The notes: generated from the letters alone by a model not told the origin. A DNA stretch of 36,112 nt from Bermanella sp. (GCA_029938135.1 JAPYOO010000003.1:16225-52336), one strand, 5' to 3'. Shown: positions 9,270-18,009, numbered from the stretch's first letter. Program-made: numbers and translations.

Positions 9270-9309
9270 TCAAGGTCTGTGTTTACAGCAGGCCTTGACA
9301 CTTTTTTTT
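9270..9309 (+). terminator. Intrinsic terminator after the small HTH gene
   Basis: TCAAGG (9270-9275) pairs with CCTTGA (9293-9298). An inner CTGT/ACAG extension is present, and eight T residues follow (9302-9309). Confidence 0.8.
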
Positions 9310-9354
9310 AGCAATTCTCTTCAATTCACGCGATAAACCCCTTCAGCTGGCGCT

Positions 9355-9384
9355 TTAACTGCTTTATTATTCACTTCATATATT
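9355..9384 (+). promoter_or_regulatory. Candidate sigma-70 promoter of the DAHP synthase gene
   Basis: TTAACT (9355-9360), an 18-bp spacer and TATATT (9379-9384), about 33 bp before the chosen start codon. The -10 is good and the -35 moderate. No TyrR or TrpR box was recognised. Confidence 0.4.
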
Positions 9385-9417
9385 AATTTAACTTTCCCGC
9401 TGGGGATTTTGAGTATC

Positions 9418-10485
9418 ATGAGCAATACACGCCTTGAAGATTTAAATGTTAAGAGCGCCACCCCTCTTATTACACCAGAAAAATTAAAAGCACAGTTGCC
9501 AGTAAGTGAGCTGGCAATGGCATCTGTGGAAGCTGGTCGAGCAGCCATACGTGATATTTTAGAGCGTAAGGATCATCGCTTATTCGTTGTAATTGGCCCG
9601 TGCTCAATACATGATGTAAAAGCTGCCAAAGAGTATGCTGAGCGTCTAAGGGTGTTGAGTAGCAAGGTAGATGATACTTTGTTGCTCGTTATGCGTGTCT
9701 ATTTTGAAAAGCCACGCACAACAGTGGGCTGGAAAGGGTTGATTAACGATCCATATTTGAATGATACATTCAAAATTGAAGATGGCCTTACCATCTCAAG
9801 AAAGCTGCTTATCGACCTTGCTGAAATGGACCTGCCATTAAGTACTGAAGCGCTTGACCCAATATCTCCTCAATACCTTCAAGACCTCATTAGCTGGTCT
9901 GCCATTGGTGCGCGTACAACTGAAAGTCAAACTCACAGAGAAATGGCCAGTGGCCTATCTTCAGCAGTAGGCTTCAAAAATGGTACAGATGGCAACTTAA
10001 CAGTGGCTATTAACGCCCTACAGTCAGTTGAAAGTCCTCATAGATTTTTAGGTGTCAATGAAAACGGACAGGTGTCTGTTGTTGAAACTAAGGGTAATTC
10101 ATTTGGTCACATTGTACTTCGTGGCGGCGGTGGCAAGCCCAACTATGATTCAGTGAATATCGCCTTGTGTGAGCAAGAGATTGAAAAAGCCAATATCCCC
10201 AATAATATTATGATTGACTGTAGTCACGCTAATTCAAACAAAGATCCGGCTCTTCAGCCACTTGTAATGGATAACGCCACCAATCAGATTTTAGAGGGTA
10301 ATAAATCTATTGTCGGCCTAATGGTAGAGTCACATTTAGAATTTGGTAATCAGAGTATTCCAGCCAATTTGGATGACTTGGTATATGGTAAGTCTGTCAC
10401 GGATGGCTGTATATCCTGGAGTCAAACAGAAGAAGCCATCCTGAAAATGCACGAAAAACTAAAAGATATCCTGCCTAAGCGTTAA
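9418..10485 (+). CDS. 3-deoxy-7-phosphoheptulonate (DAHP) synthase, class I
   Basis: 355 residues from ATG 9418. The track start is a TTG at 9409, but GGGGA at 9402-9406 is properly spaced only for the ATG. The enzyme condenses phosphoenolpyruvate and erythrose 4-phosphate, the first step of the shikimate pathway. Signatures of the AroF/G/H class are FVVIGPCSIHD, EKPRTTVGWKGLINDP, GARTTESQTHREMASGLSSAVGFKNGTDG, HIVLRGG and MIDCSHANSNKD. Which amino acid inhibits it cannot be read reliably, so no isozyme symbol is given. It supplies chorismate to pabB, which lies upstream. Its own promoter and terminator make it a single-gene unit. Confidence 0.93.
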   Translation: MSNTRLEDLNVKSATPLITPEKLKAQLPVSELAMASVEAGRAAIRDILERKDHRLFVVIGPCSIHDVKAAKEYAERLRVLSSKVDDTLLLVMRVYFEKPRTTVGWKGLINDPYLNDTFKIEDGLTISRKLLIDLAEMDLPLSTEALDPISPQYLQDLISWSAIGARTTESQTHREMASGLSSAVGFKNGTDGNLTVAINALQSVESPHRFLGVNENGQVSVVETKGNSFGHIVLRGGGGKPNYDSVNIALCEQEIEKANIPNNIMIDCSHANSNKDPALQPLVMDNATNQILEGNKSIVGLMVESHLEFGNQSIPANLDDLVYGKSVTDGCISWSQTEEAILKMHEKLKDILPKR

Positions 10486-10489
10486 GCTA

Positions 10490-10523
10490 GACATGGGGTT
10501 GCCATGCAACCCCATGTCTTTTC
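10490..10523 (+). terminator. Intrinsic terminator after DAHP synthase
   Basis: GACATGGGGTTGC pairs perfectly over 13 bp with GCAACCCCATGTC around a CAT loop, followed by TTTTC. It begins 5 bp after the stop codon. Confidence 0.9.
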
Positions 10524-10563
10524 TGTGATAGAATTCGCCCCTTTAATATTTGAGTAGTTAACG

Positions 10564-11058
10564 ATGAACCGTCCACAAGTCGGCATTATCATGGGATCAA
10601 CCTCTGATTGGCCCACCATGGAAAAAGCAGAAGAGATGCTTAAAACACTGGGTGTAAGCTATGAGGTTAAAGTAGTTTCAGCTCACCGAACACCTGATTT
10701 ATTGTTTGAATACGCTGAAACCGCTTCCGAGAGAGGCATTCAGGTGATTATCGCAGGCGCTGGTGGAGCAGCCCACCTACCCGGCATGGTGGCGGCTAAA
10801 ACCCACATCCCCGTTTTAGGTGTGCCTGTTAAGAGTAAAACTCTCAATGGTATCGACTCGCTACTTTCTATCGCACAAATGCCTGCTGGCATAGCCGTTG
10901 GAACCCTAGCTATTGGCCCTGCTGGGGCCGCTAATGCGGGTATTCTAGCTGGTCAGATCATTGCGCTTAATAATAGTGATGTGCGCGGTAAGCTTATTGA
11001 GTTTCGTGCCAAGCAAACAGATAAAGTTTTATCCATTCCAGATCCAAGAGATGCATAA
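10564..11058 (+). CDS. purE: N5-carboxyaminoimidazole ribonucleotide mutase
   Basis: 164 residues, class I PurE. The signatures [22 protein letters not shown] (catalytic His in SAHRTP), [18 protein letters not shown] and the C-terminal [18 protein letters not shown] are intact. PurE moves the carboxyl group of N5-CAIR to give CAIR in de novo purine synthesis and is normally an octamer in the cytosol. It overlaps purK by one base (TAATG), so the two steps are translationally coupled. No PurR-type operator was recognised upstream. Confidence 0.96.
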   Translation: MNRPQVGIIMGSTSDWPTMEKAEEMLKTLGVSYEVKVVSAHRTPDLLFEYAETASERGIQVIIAGAGGAAHLPGMVAAKTHIPVLGVPVKSKTLNGIDSLLSIAQMPAGIAVGTLAIGPAGAANAGILAGQIIALNNSDVRGKLIEFRAKQTDKVLSIPDPRDA

Positions 11059-12161
11059 TGGCTTGTAAGCGCGTAGGAATAATAGGCTCAGGACAGTTGG
11101 GCAGAATGATGGCATTGGCTGGCACTCCCTTAGATGTGGAGTTTGTTTTCTTCGATGAAGCTCAAGGCTCCCCTTGCAGTCAGCTTGGCCGAATGATCCA
11201 GCCGAGTAGCGACAATGCTTTGAAGGATTTCATCTCTTCAGTGGATGTAGTGACTTACGAGAGTGAGAATACCAGCCTTGAATTGGTGCGCGAAATAAAC
11301 AAGCAGAAGCCAGTGTATCCACCTGAACTGTCCCTGGGTAAGAGTCAGCACCGGTTAACCGAAAAAACTGAATTCAATGATTTAGGCATAGATACCGCTA
11401 AATTCAAGCGCGTGACTAGCAAGCAAGAGCTGGCAAGCGCAACAGCTGAACTTGGCTTCCCTATAGTGGTTAAAACCACAACCTTGGGTTACGACGGAAA
11501 AGGACAGGCTGTCATTAAAACAGCAGCCGATGTAGATACTGCTTGGGAGCAATTAGGTGGCAGTGAGTTAATCGCCGAATCCTTCGTGAATTTTAGCCGA
11601 GAATTATCTGTTATCGCAGCAAGAGGCGTAAATGGTGAGATTAAAATTTACCCAATTGCAGAAAACATGCATCAAGATGGAATACTTCGTGTATCAAGAG
11701 TCCCAGTTAAAGGCCTGAGCCCTGAAAAAGAGCAACAAGCTAAAGACTTTATCACCCTACTCCTAAACCATCTTGGGCATGTGGGTGTGTTAACACTTGA
11801 GCTGTTTGATTGTGAGGGCGGTCTAGTCGCTAATGAAATGGCACCTCGTGTCCATAATTCGGGTCACTGGAGCATTGAAGGTAGTTTCTGTAGTCAGTTT
11901 GAGAACCACGTTCGTGCAATCTGCGGCATGCCTCTGGGTAATCCTGAAGCCAAGCAGGCTGCTTCTGCCATGATTAATGTAATTGGCAAAAATGGTGATC
12001 GCAATTGTGTATTGGCTAACTCAAATGCACACCTGCATATGTACGGGAAGTCAGAAAGACTCAATCGTAAATTGGGTCACATAAATGTATTTGCCGACAC
12101 GGAGAAAGAAGTGGAAGATAATTTAGTTAAATTAGCGGATTTTATAGAGGAATGTGGATAG
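11058..12161 (+). CDS. purK: N5-carboxyaminoimidazole ribonucleotide synthase (ATP-grasp)
   Basis: 367 residues, slightly longer than E. coli PurK (355). It has an N-terminal GIIGSGQLGRMMALAG nucleotide-fold loop and ATP-grasp elements FPIVVKTTTLGYDGKGQAVIK and ANEMAPRVHNSGHWSIEG, the last a PurK hallmark. It makes N5-CAIR from AIR, ATP and bicarbonate for PurE. Its ATG overlaps the purE stop by one base. A strong hairpin follows before convergent nfuA. Confidence 0.95.
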   Translation: MACKRVGIIGSGQLGRMMALAGTPLDVEFVFFDEAQGSPCSQLGRMIQPSSDNALKDFISSVDVVTYESENTSLELVREINKQKPVYPPELSLGKSQHRLTEKTEFNDLGIDTAKFKRVTSKQELASATAELGFPIVVKTTTLGYDGKGQAVIKTAADVDTAWEQLGGSELIAESFVNFSRELSVIAARGVNGEIKIYPIAENMHQDGILRVSRVPVKGLSPEKEQQAKDFITLLLNHLGHVGVLTLELFDCEGGLVANEMAPRVHNSGHWSIEGSFCSQFENHVRAICGMPLGNPEAKQAASAMINVIGKNGDRNCVLANSNAHLHMYGKSERLNRKLGHINVFADTEKEVEDNLVKLADFIEECG

Positions 12162-12203
12162 CTTGGATAGATCTTTCGCAGCTCTAGCTAATCGATAGCT
12201 AAT

Positions 12204-12235
12204 AAAGCCACTCACTTAGGTATGAGTGGCTTTTT
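12204..12235 (+). terminator. Intrinsic terminator after purK (possibly bidirectional)
   Basis: AAAGCCACTCA and TGAGTGGCTTT form an 11-bp perfect stem with an 8-base loop, then TTTTT overlapping the stem end. It lies between the convergent purK and nfuA stops. Confidence 0.85.
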
Positions 12236-12239
12236 GGTT

Positions 12240-12818
12240 TTACATGTAAGCATTGTCCGAATTGGTGTGGTCGGTAACATCGCGAACACCTGATAATTGC
12301 GGTAATTTAGCTAAAAGTGTTTTTTCGACACCCTCTTTAAGTGTTATGTCTACTGCGCTACATCCTTGGCAACCACCGCCAAACTCCAGGATCGCCAATC
12401 CGTCTTCAGTTATTTCTATCAATTTAACTTCACCGCCGTGAGAAGCCAGGCCCGGATTAACCTCATTATATAGGATGTAAGTTACCTGTTCTTCAAGGGG
12501 GCTGTCGTTGGTTACTTTAGGCATTTTGGCATTGGGTGCCTTAATTGTCAGCTGGCCGCCCATTTTGTCTTTTGCAAAATCTATTTTGGCATCTTCCATA
12601 TATAGGATGCTTTGTTTGTCTAAATACACACGGAGATCATCAAGATCCATTATCTCATCGTTTTCATTGATCTCATCAGGGCGACAATAGGCTAAGCAAG
12701 TCTCAGCATAAGGTGTCCCTGGTTGAGTAATAAACACCCGTACAGACATGCCAGGTGAGTTTTGTTTTGCCAGAAGCCCAGCCAGGTATTCTCTGGCTGA
12801 ATCAGTAATGTCCAACAT
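12240..12818 (-). CDS. nfuA: Fe-S biogenesis protein NfuA
   Basis: 192 residues, the same size as E. coli NfuA (191). An N-terminal A-type carrier-like domain (MLDITDSAREYLAGLLAKQ) is followed by the C-terminal Nfu domain with the cluster-binding CxxC in LEFGGGCQGCSAVDITLKEGVEKTLL. NfuA carries [4Fe-4S] clusters to target enzymes, especially under oxidative or iron stress. GGAG lies upstream of ATG 12818. It sits between the purine genes and cysI, whose product needs a [4Fe-4S]-siroheme centre; a functional link is only suggestive. Confidence 0.95.
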   Translation of the reverse strand: MLDITDSAREYLAGLLAKQNSPGMSVRVFITQPGTPYAETCLAYCRPDEINENDEIMDLDDLRVYLDKQSILYMEDAKIDFAKDKMGGQLTIKAPNAKMPKVTNDSPLEEQVTYILYNEVNPGLASHGGEVKLIEITEDGLAILEFGGGCQGCSAVDITLKEGVEKTLLAKLPQLSGVRDVTDHTNSDNAYM

Positions 12819-12981
12819 GCAACAACTCCAAATATTTTGCTCGATTTTACTGATTTCCTACCAAAAAACCAATCCCTACTTCATTACTCGGGTATTTATT
12901 TCCACCAACCTCCTAAGTTAACCACCTTCAAAAACGAAATCACTAAAAGAAGTAAAATAGATAAGCGTTATAGGTTTTAAA

Positions 12982-13029
12982 TCATATTCTCGATATATGA
13001 ATTTTGCTATTATTCGCACAAAAGCGAAT
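12982..13029 (+). promoter_or_regulatory. cysI promoter with two inverted repeats
   Basis: A good -10, TATTAT (13008-13013), has no recognisable -35. TCATAT-N7-ATATGA (12982-13000) covers the -35 zone. ATTCGC-N6-GCGAAT (13012-13029) covers the end of the -10 and the start site. This suggests an activator at -35 (CysB is the obvious candidate) and possibly a second regulator over +1. The assignments are inference. Confidence 0.4.
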
Positions 13030-13083
13030 TAGCGCATTATGGCCTCAGATTAGATTTTGATGCGATATTGATTGGATACCAGT

Positions 13084-14742
13084 ATGTATAAATATGATGA
13101 CTACGATCAACGTATCGTAGATGAGCGCGTCGCTCAATTTAAAGACCAGACGGATCGATATCTTGCTGGTGAATTAACGGAAGAGCAGTTTCTACCACTG
13201 CGCTTACAAAATGGCCTTTATGTGCAGCGCTATGCACCTATGCTTCGTGTTGCCGTGCCCTATGGTTTAATGTCTAGCCAGCAAGTTCGAAAGCTAGCCC
13301 ACATCGCTCGGACGTACGACAAAGGCTATGCGCACATCAGTACGCGCACAAACGTACAATTTAACTGGCCTGAACTTGCTGATGTTCCTGCTATTCTTGC
13401 AGAGCTTGCCAGTGTTCAAATGCACGCCATTCAAACGAGTGGTAACTGTATACGTAACACCACCACCGATCAATTTGCCGGTGTAGTTCCTAATGAACTG
13501 GTAGACCCAAGACCTTATTGCGAAATTATACGTCAGTGGTCAACGTTCCACCCTGAATTTGCCTTTTTACCACGTAAATTTAAAATTGCCGTAAACAGTC
13601 ACGAAACAGACGATCGTGTTGCTACTCTTTTACATGATATTGGCATTAAGATCGTTCGTAATTCAGCTGATGAAATTGGTTTTCAGGTATACGTAGGTGG
13701 CGGTCTTGGCCGTACTCCAATCGTTGCAAGCCTAGTTAAAGAATTCCTAGCTGAGAAAGATCTTCTTACCTACCTAGATGCAGTACTTAGGGTCTACAAC
13801 CTAAATGGTCGTCGCGACAATAAGTACAAAGCACGTATTAAAATTTTAGTGAAAGCTTTAGGCGTTGAAGCATTTGCCAAGCTAGTTGACGAAGAATGGC
13901 AGCACCTAAAGGACGGTCCGGGCACGTTAACAGACCAAGAACTTGAACGCATTAAAGGTCACTTTACCGCTCCAGACTATAAAGTGTTAAGTGCCAGCTC
14001 AGAGCTTAAAACCCAAACACAAGAGAATAAAGCTTTTAGTAACTGGTATAACCGCAACGTAAGTGAGCATAAAGTAGCGGGCTACGCGATTGTCACGTTA
14101 ACGCTTAAAAAATTAGGTACCGCTCCTGGTGATATTACCGATCAGCAACTTGATACGGTTGCTGACCTAGCTGATAAATACAGTTTGGGCGAAGTTCGCG
14201 GCTCACATGAACAGAACCTAGTGCTAGCTGATGTAGAAGAGTCACAATTATTTGCATTATGGCAAGAAGCTAAGGCTGCTGGGTTTGCAACGCCAAACCT
14301 AGGTTTGTTGACGGACATGATTTGCTGTCCTGGTGGCGACTTTTGTGCGCTGGCTAATGCTAAGTCACTTCCTGTTGCTGAAGCGTTACAGGAAAAATTC
14401 GATAATTTAGATTACCTTCATGATTTGGGCGAAATAGACCTAAATATCTCTGGCTGTATGAATGCCTGTGGTCATCATCATATTGGTCATATTGGTATTT
14501 TAGGAGTGGACAAAAAAGGCGCTGAATTCTACCAAGTATCGCTTGGCGGTAAATCAGGCGTTGGTGCCAATGTAGGTAAGATCTTAGGGCCTTCTTTCGC
14601 TCGCGATCAGATGCCTATGATCATAGAGAAGATTCTATCTATATTTGTAGATCTTAGAATAGACGGTGAACGTTTTATCGACACCTACGACCGTGTTGGT
14701 CAAGCCCCATTTAAGGAACGCGTTTATGCAAAAGCTAATTAA
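13084..14742 (+). CDS. cysI: Sulfite reductase hemoprotein, Pseudomonas-type CysI
   Basis: 552 residues from ATG 13084. The track begins at an upstream TTG (13072), but MYKYDDYDQRIVDERV matches the known N-terminus of Pseudomonas CysI. It reduces sulfite to sulfide at a siroheme-[4Fe-4S] centre. Ferredoxin-like half domains are present (LRLQNGLYVQRYAPMLRVAVPYG, HISTRTNVQFNW, AIQTSGNCIRNTTTDQFAG). The four cluster cysteines fall in CCPGGDFCALANAKS and NISGCMNACGHHH. No flavoprotein subunit (CysJ) is encoded nearby, as usual for this type. It overlaps the next gene by 17 bp and completes the APS-to-sulfide route with cysH. Confidence 0.94.
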   Translation: MYKYDDYDQRIVDERVAQFKDQTDRYLAGELTEEQFLPLRLQNGLYVQRYAPMLRVAVPYGLMSSQQVRKLAHIARTYDKGYAHISTRTNVQFNWPELADVPAILAELASVQMHAIQTSGNCIRNTTTDQFAGVVPNELVDPRPYCEIIRQWSTFHPEFAFLPRKFKIAVNSHETDDRVATLLHDIGIKIVRNSADEIGFQVYVGGGLGRTPIVASLVKEFLAEKDLLTYLDAVLRVYNLNGRRDNKYKARIKILVKALGVEAFAKLVDEEWQHLKDGPGTLTDQELERIKGHFTAPDYKVLSASSELKTQTQENKAFSNWYNRNVSEHKVAGYAIVTLTLKKLGTAPGDITDQQLDTVADLADKYSLGEVRGSHEQNLVLADVEESQLFALWQEAKAAGFATPNLGLLTDMICCPGGDFCALANAKSLPVAEALQEKFDNLDYLHDLGEIDLNISGCMNACGHHHIGHIGILGVDKKGAEFYQVSLGGKSGVGANVGKILGPSFARDQMPMIIEKILSIFVDLRIDGERFIDTYDRVGQAPFKERVYAKAN

Positions 14743-15214
14743 TCATACTGGCGTTATAGACAATAACTGGGCCTTGATTGAAACAGTTGAAGGTGAGTTA
14801 CCTAGTGGTCAGATCTTGGTGCCCGCTTCTTATTGGCTTGAAAACTTAGAGGCCTTAAAAGGACGTAGCGATGTCGGCATCTGGTTTGCTGCGGATGCCC
14901 AGATTGCTCCTTTTCTTGCGCTAATAAGCGACGTTGCCGTTATTGCCATTAACTTCCCTGCCTTTGCTAACGGCCGCGGCTATAGCCTTGCTAGACTTGT
15001 TAAAGAGCGCAGTGGCTTTAAAGGCGAATTACGAGCGTTTGGTGATGTATTGCTAGATCAACTTTTCTTTATGAGACGTTGTGGGTTTGATACCTACTTG
15101 TTAAAAGAAGGTCTGTCTGGTGAAAAAGCGGTTGAATATTTCGCCACGTTCGCCGACCCCTACCAGTTGGCTTACGATAAGCCAGAGCCACTTTTTAGAC
15201 GTAAAGGCGCTTAA
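14726..15214 (+). CDS. DUF934 protein, sulfite reductase partner
   Basis: 162 residues. The start is moved to ATG 14726, which has AAGGA upstream and opens with MQKLINHTGVIDNNW; the track's 14666 would lie deep inside cysI. DUF934 proteins are almost always encoded right after this kind of cysI and are thought to help sulfite reduction, possibly as an electron-transfer or accessory subunit. Family features visible are VPASYWLENLEAL, FANGRGYSLARLVKER and GDVLLDQLFFMRRCGFD. The 17-bp overlap with cysI indicates coupled translation. The molecular role is not established. Confidence 0.88.
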   Translation: MQKLINHTGVIDNNWALIETVEGELPSGQILVPASYWLENLEALKGRSDVGIWFAADAQIAPFLALISDVAVIAINFPAFANGRGYSLARLVKERSGFKGELRAFGDVLLDQLFFMRRCGFDTYLLKEGLSGEKAVEYFATFADPYQLAYDKPEPLFRRKGA

Positions 15215-15225
15215 TAATTGGCTGC

Positions 15226-15266
15226 AACCACCTAATACAGTTTAAAATAGATTGTTTTAGGTGGTT
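15226..15266 (+). terminator. Stem-loop after DUF934, likely terminator
   Basis: AACCACCTAA pairs with TTAGGTGGTT, with an inner ACA/TGT extension and an AT-rich loop. The tail is ATCCCCCCCCC instead of a T-run, so intrinsic termination is uncertain. The nine-C tract lies at 15269-15277. Confidence 0.45.
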
Positions 15267-15393
15267 ATCCCCCCCCCTTCTTCACAGTGCTGACCTTTTT
15301 CACACTAAAATGTCGCTTTAAATACAATTACATCTCTACCCTCTTCTATACTTTCTGGTAGTATCCGCCCAAAATCGATTCTAGGTATTTAGC

Positions 15394-16713
15394 TTGTTTA
15401 ATCAATTCAATCTTGACCCTCAGCTTTTAAAAGCCATTGAGGCGTTGGATTACAACGCTCCCACCCCTGTACAGGCCCAGGCCATACCGGCTGCTTTAAC
15501 AGGCGACGATATAATGGTGTGTGCTCAGACGGGTAGTGGCAAGACAGCTGCATTCCTATTGCCGACCATAGATAAACTTATTAGAAATAAAGCCCCTAAC
15601 AGTGCCACCAGAGTGCTGGTATTGGCCCCTACTAGGGAATTGGCTAGGCAGTTATTTAAGCAGTGTGAATTACTTACTAAGTTTGCTCCGATAGAGGCTG
15701 GCCTTATCACGGGCGGAGAATCTTTTAAATTTCAAGCGGCTACGTTTCGTAAAAACCCTGAGATTATTATTTCTACACCGGGTCGATTAATCGACCATCT
15801 AGGTCGAAAACCCACCTTAATGGATGATGTAGAAGTGCTCATTCTTGATGAAGCCGATCGCATGCTCGATATGGGTTTTGCAGAAGATGTAATGAATATT
15901 GCAAATAAATGTAAGCCGGATCGTCAGACGATGCTGTTCTCAGCCACCATGAACCAAAAAGGCATTCGCCACGTTATCAAACAGGTCCTAAAAGACCCTG
16001 TAGCGATAACCGTGGATGACATTAATAGTAAACACGACAATATCAAACAGCAGGTTCTTTTAGCGGACGATGACCAACATAAGGATCGCTTACTCACATG
16101 GATGCTTGCCAACGAAACATACCGTCAGTGTTTGATATTCAGCAATACAAAAGCGAAGACCGATGAGTTATATCATTTTTTGCGCTACCACAAGCACAAA
16201 GTAGGTGTGCTACACGGTGACATGACGCAAGACGAACGCAACCACATTATGAGTCGTATGCAGCAAGGGCATGTGAAAGTATTGGTTGCAACAGATGTGG
16301 CCTCACGCGGCCTAGATGTTAAGGACATTGATCTAGTCGTTAACTTTGACCTACCCCGCAGTGCTGATGACTATGTGCATCGTATTGGTAGAACCGGTCG
16401 TGCCGGCGAGCAAGGATTAGCTGTATCCTTGGTTAATCACTTTGAATGGAATTTAAAGGCCTCTATTGAACGCTACCTAAAAATAGAGCTTGAAGTACGA
16501 AAAATTAAGACTTTATTAGGTAAGTACAAAGGCCCTAAAAAGTTAAAGTCTAATGGCAAGCCGGTTGGTAAAAAGAAAAAAGACGTTAAGAAAGCGGCTG
16601 AGAAAAAGGCGGCTATTAAAGCTCGTCCGGGTAAGCCTAAAAAGCCTCGCGCACCTGTGGCAAAACACTTTGGTGACGGCAGTGCCCCCTTTAAAAGAAA
16701 ATCAAGCAGCTAG
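15394..16713 (+). CDS. DEAD-box ATP-dependent RNA helicase (SrmB/RhlE-like)
   Basis: 439 residues. All core motifs are present in order: Q-motif (APTPVQAQAIP), AQTGSGKT, PTRELA, ITGG, STPGR, DEAD, SAT, then LIFSNTKAK, VLVATDVASRGLD and HRIGRTGRAG. The last 60 or so residues are lysine-rich (GKKKKDVKKAAEKKAAIKARPGKPKK), a typical RNA-binding tail. LDEADRMLDMGFAEDV and the overall size recall SrmB, a ribosome-assembly helicase, but RhlE-type cannot be excluded. The start is TTG at 15394 with AGGT upstream. An in-frame TAG just before it and no ATG before the Q-motif make TTG nearly certain. Confidence 0.9.
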   Translation: MFNQFNLDPQLLKAIEALDYNAPTPVQAQAIPAALTGDDIMVCAQTGSGKTAAFLLPTIDKLIRNKAPNSATRVLVLAPTRELARQLFKQCELLTKFAPIEAGLITGGESFKFQAATFRKNPEIIISTPGRLIDHLGRKPTLMDDVEVLILDEADRMLDMGFAEDVMNIANKCKPDRQTMLFSATMNQKGIRHVIKQVLKDPVAITVDDINSKHDNIKQQVLLADDDQHKDRLLTWMLANETYRQCLIFSNTKAKTDELYHFLRYHKHKVGVLHGDMTQDERNHIMSRMQQGHVKVLVATDVASRGLDVKDIDLVVNFDLPRSADDYVHRIGRTGRAGEQGLAVSLVNHFEWNLKASIERYLKIELEVRKIKTLLGKYKGPKKLKSNGKPVGKKKKDVKKAAEKKAAIKARPGKPKKPRAPVAKHFGDGSAPFKRKSSS

Positions 16714-16722
16714 TCTTCTCTC

Positions 16723-16760
16723 TTTGTAAAAAGGATTGTTCATTTGGTCCTTTTTACAAA
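16723..16760 (+). terminator. Terminator hairpin after the DEAD-box gene
   Basis: TTTGTAAAAAGGA pairs perfectly over 13 bp with TCCTTTTTACAAA, with a 12-base loop. The T-run is inside the descending arm rather than after it. Confidence 0.6.
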
Positions 16761-16825
16761 ACCCCTTTCTACTCTTTACACCCATGTAAATATGCCTCAT
16801 GTTAAGCGCTTAGGGAGAGTATTTG

Positions 16826-17992
16826 ATGGAACAGGGTTTGTTTTTTTCTTTTTTTGTGATTTTTAGTGGCGCAGCTGTGCTCGCCACCTTTTCCCTATAT
16901 ACCCATCAACCTATTATTATTGCTTATGTCGCGCTAGGTTTAATTGCAGGCCCCTCAGGCTTTCAGCTAGTTAGTGACCCGCAATTACTGAATGAAATTT
17001 CCCACATAGGGATTGTCTTCCTGCTGTTTTTACTGGGTTTAGACATGCAGCCTAGTAGCCTCATTCATGTGCTTAAGAAGGCAAGCTTAGTTGCTCTCAT
17101 TAGCTCGGCCTTCTTTTTTGCTTTGGGATATTTTGCGGGAATCGCTTTTCACTTTACAACACAAGAGAGTCTCATCATGGGTGCCGCTATGATGTTCTCT
17201 AGCACCATCATAGGCATTAAATTACTGCCTACTACCGTACTGCACCATAAACACATGGGCGAGCTCATGATAGGCCTTCTGTTACTGCAAGATATTCTGG
17301 CCATAATTGTATTGCTTGTGATTGGTAGTGCAGCAGATCCAGCTGGTGAGCATACTCACTTAGCTCTGACCGCACTAGCCTTGCCCTGCTTGATTTTGGC
17401 ATCCTACATAACGGTTAAGTGGGTTATTTTACCGTTATTAGAAAAATTTGATTTATTTCATGAATACATATTCTTAATGGCCATAGGTTGGTGTTTAGGC
17501 ATGGCCGAGCTAGCCGAGTTTGTGGGGTTATCTAAAGAAATTGGGGCGTTTATAGCGGGCATAACATTAGCAACCCATCCTGTTGCTCAATTCATGACGG
17601 ATAAACTTAAACCTATTAGAGATTTTTTCTTGGTATTGTTTTTCTTTACGCTAGGGGCAAATTTTAAAATTCATGTACTGGCAGACATTTGGCTTTACGC
17701 ACTCATCTTAAGCGCTATTGTCATTGCTATTAAGCCTGTGACGTTTAAAGTTTTGTTATCTCAGCAGCTAGAACACAGTAGCTTGGCTTGGGATGTAGGG
17801 TTTAGGCTGGGTCAGATTAGTGAGTTTTCGCTACTAATCGTGTATTTGGCACTTTCATCAAACCTTATAGGGGAGCAAGCAGCCCATGTGATTCAGGCTA
17901 CTGCTGTTTTGACCTTTGTGATTTCAACTTATATTGTCATATTCAACTACCCTACCCCAATCGCCCCCTCTTCAAAATTGAGGCGCGACTAG
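16826..17992 (+). CDS. Kef/CPA2-type monovalent cation:proton antiporter, membrane domain only
   Basis: 388 residues from ATG 16826 (the track uses the TTG one codon earlier; GGGAGA precedes). There are about 11-12 hydrophobic helices. CPA2 signatures are PIIIAYVALGLIAGPSG, LLFLLGLDMQPS, MMFSSTIIGIKLL, LLLLQDILAIIVLL and GLSKEIGAFIAGITLATHP. It resembles the transmembrane half of KefB/KefC but stops after the last helix and lacks the cytosolic TrkA-N/RCK domain that senses glutathione adducts and NAD(H). It probably exchanges K+ or Na+ for H+ at the inner membrane; the ion is not readable. It is convergent with acuI, with no clear terminator. Confidence 0.85.
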   Translation: MEQGLFFSFFVIFSGAAVLATFSLYTHQPIIIAYVALGLIAGPSGFQLVSDPQLLNEISHIGIVFLLFLLGLDMQPSSLIHVLKKASLVALISSAFFFALGYFAGIAFHFTTQESLIMGAAMMFSSTIIGIKLLPTTVLHHKHMGELMIGLLLLQDILAIIVLLVIGSAADPAGEHTHLALTALALPCLILASYITVKWVILPLLEKFDLFHEYIFLMAIGWCLGMAELAEFVGLSKEIGAFIAGITLATHPVAQFMTDKLKPIRDFFLVLFFFTLGANFKIHVLADIWLYALILSAIVIAIKPVTFKVLLSQQLEHSSLAWDVGFRLGQISEFSLLIVYLALSSNLIGEQAAHVIQATAVLTFVISTYIVIFNYPTPIAPSSKLRRD

Positions 17993-18009
17993 GAGGGTAT
18001 GTTGCGTAT

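Noticed and set aside
12187-12203. TAGCTA-ATCGA-TAGCTA as an operator
   Set aside because: TAGCTA is itself a short palindrome and the site sits between two convergent stops, where no promoter is expected.
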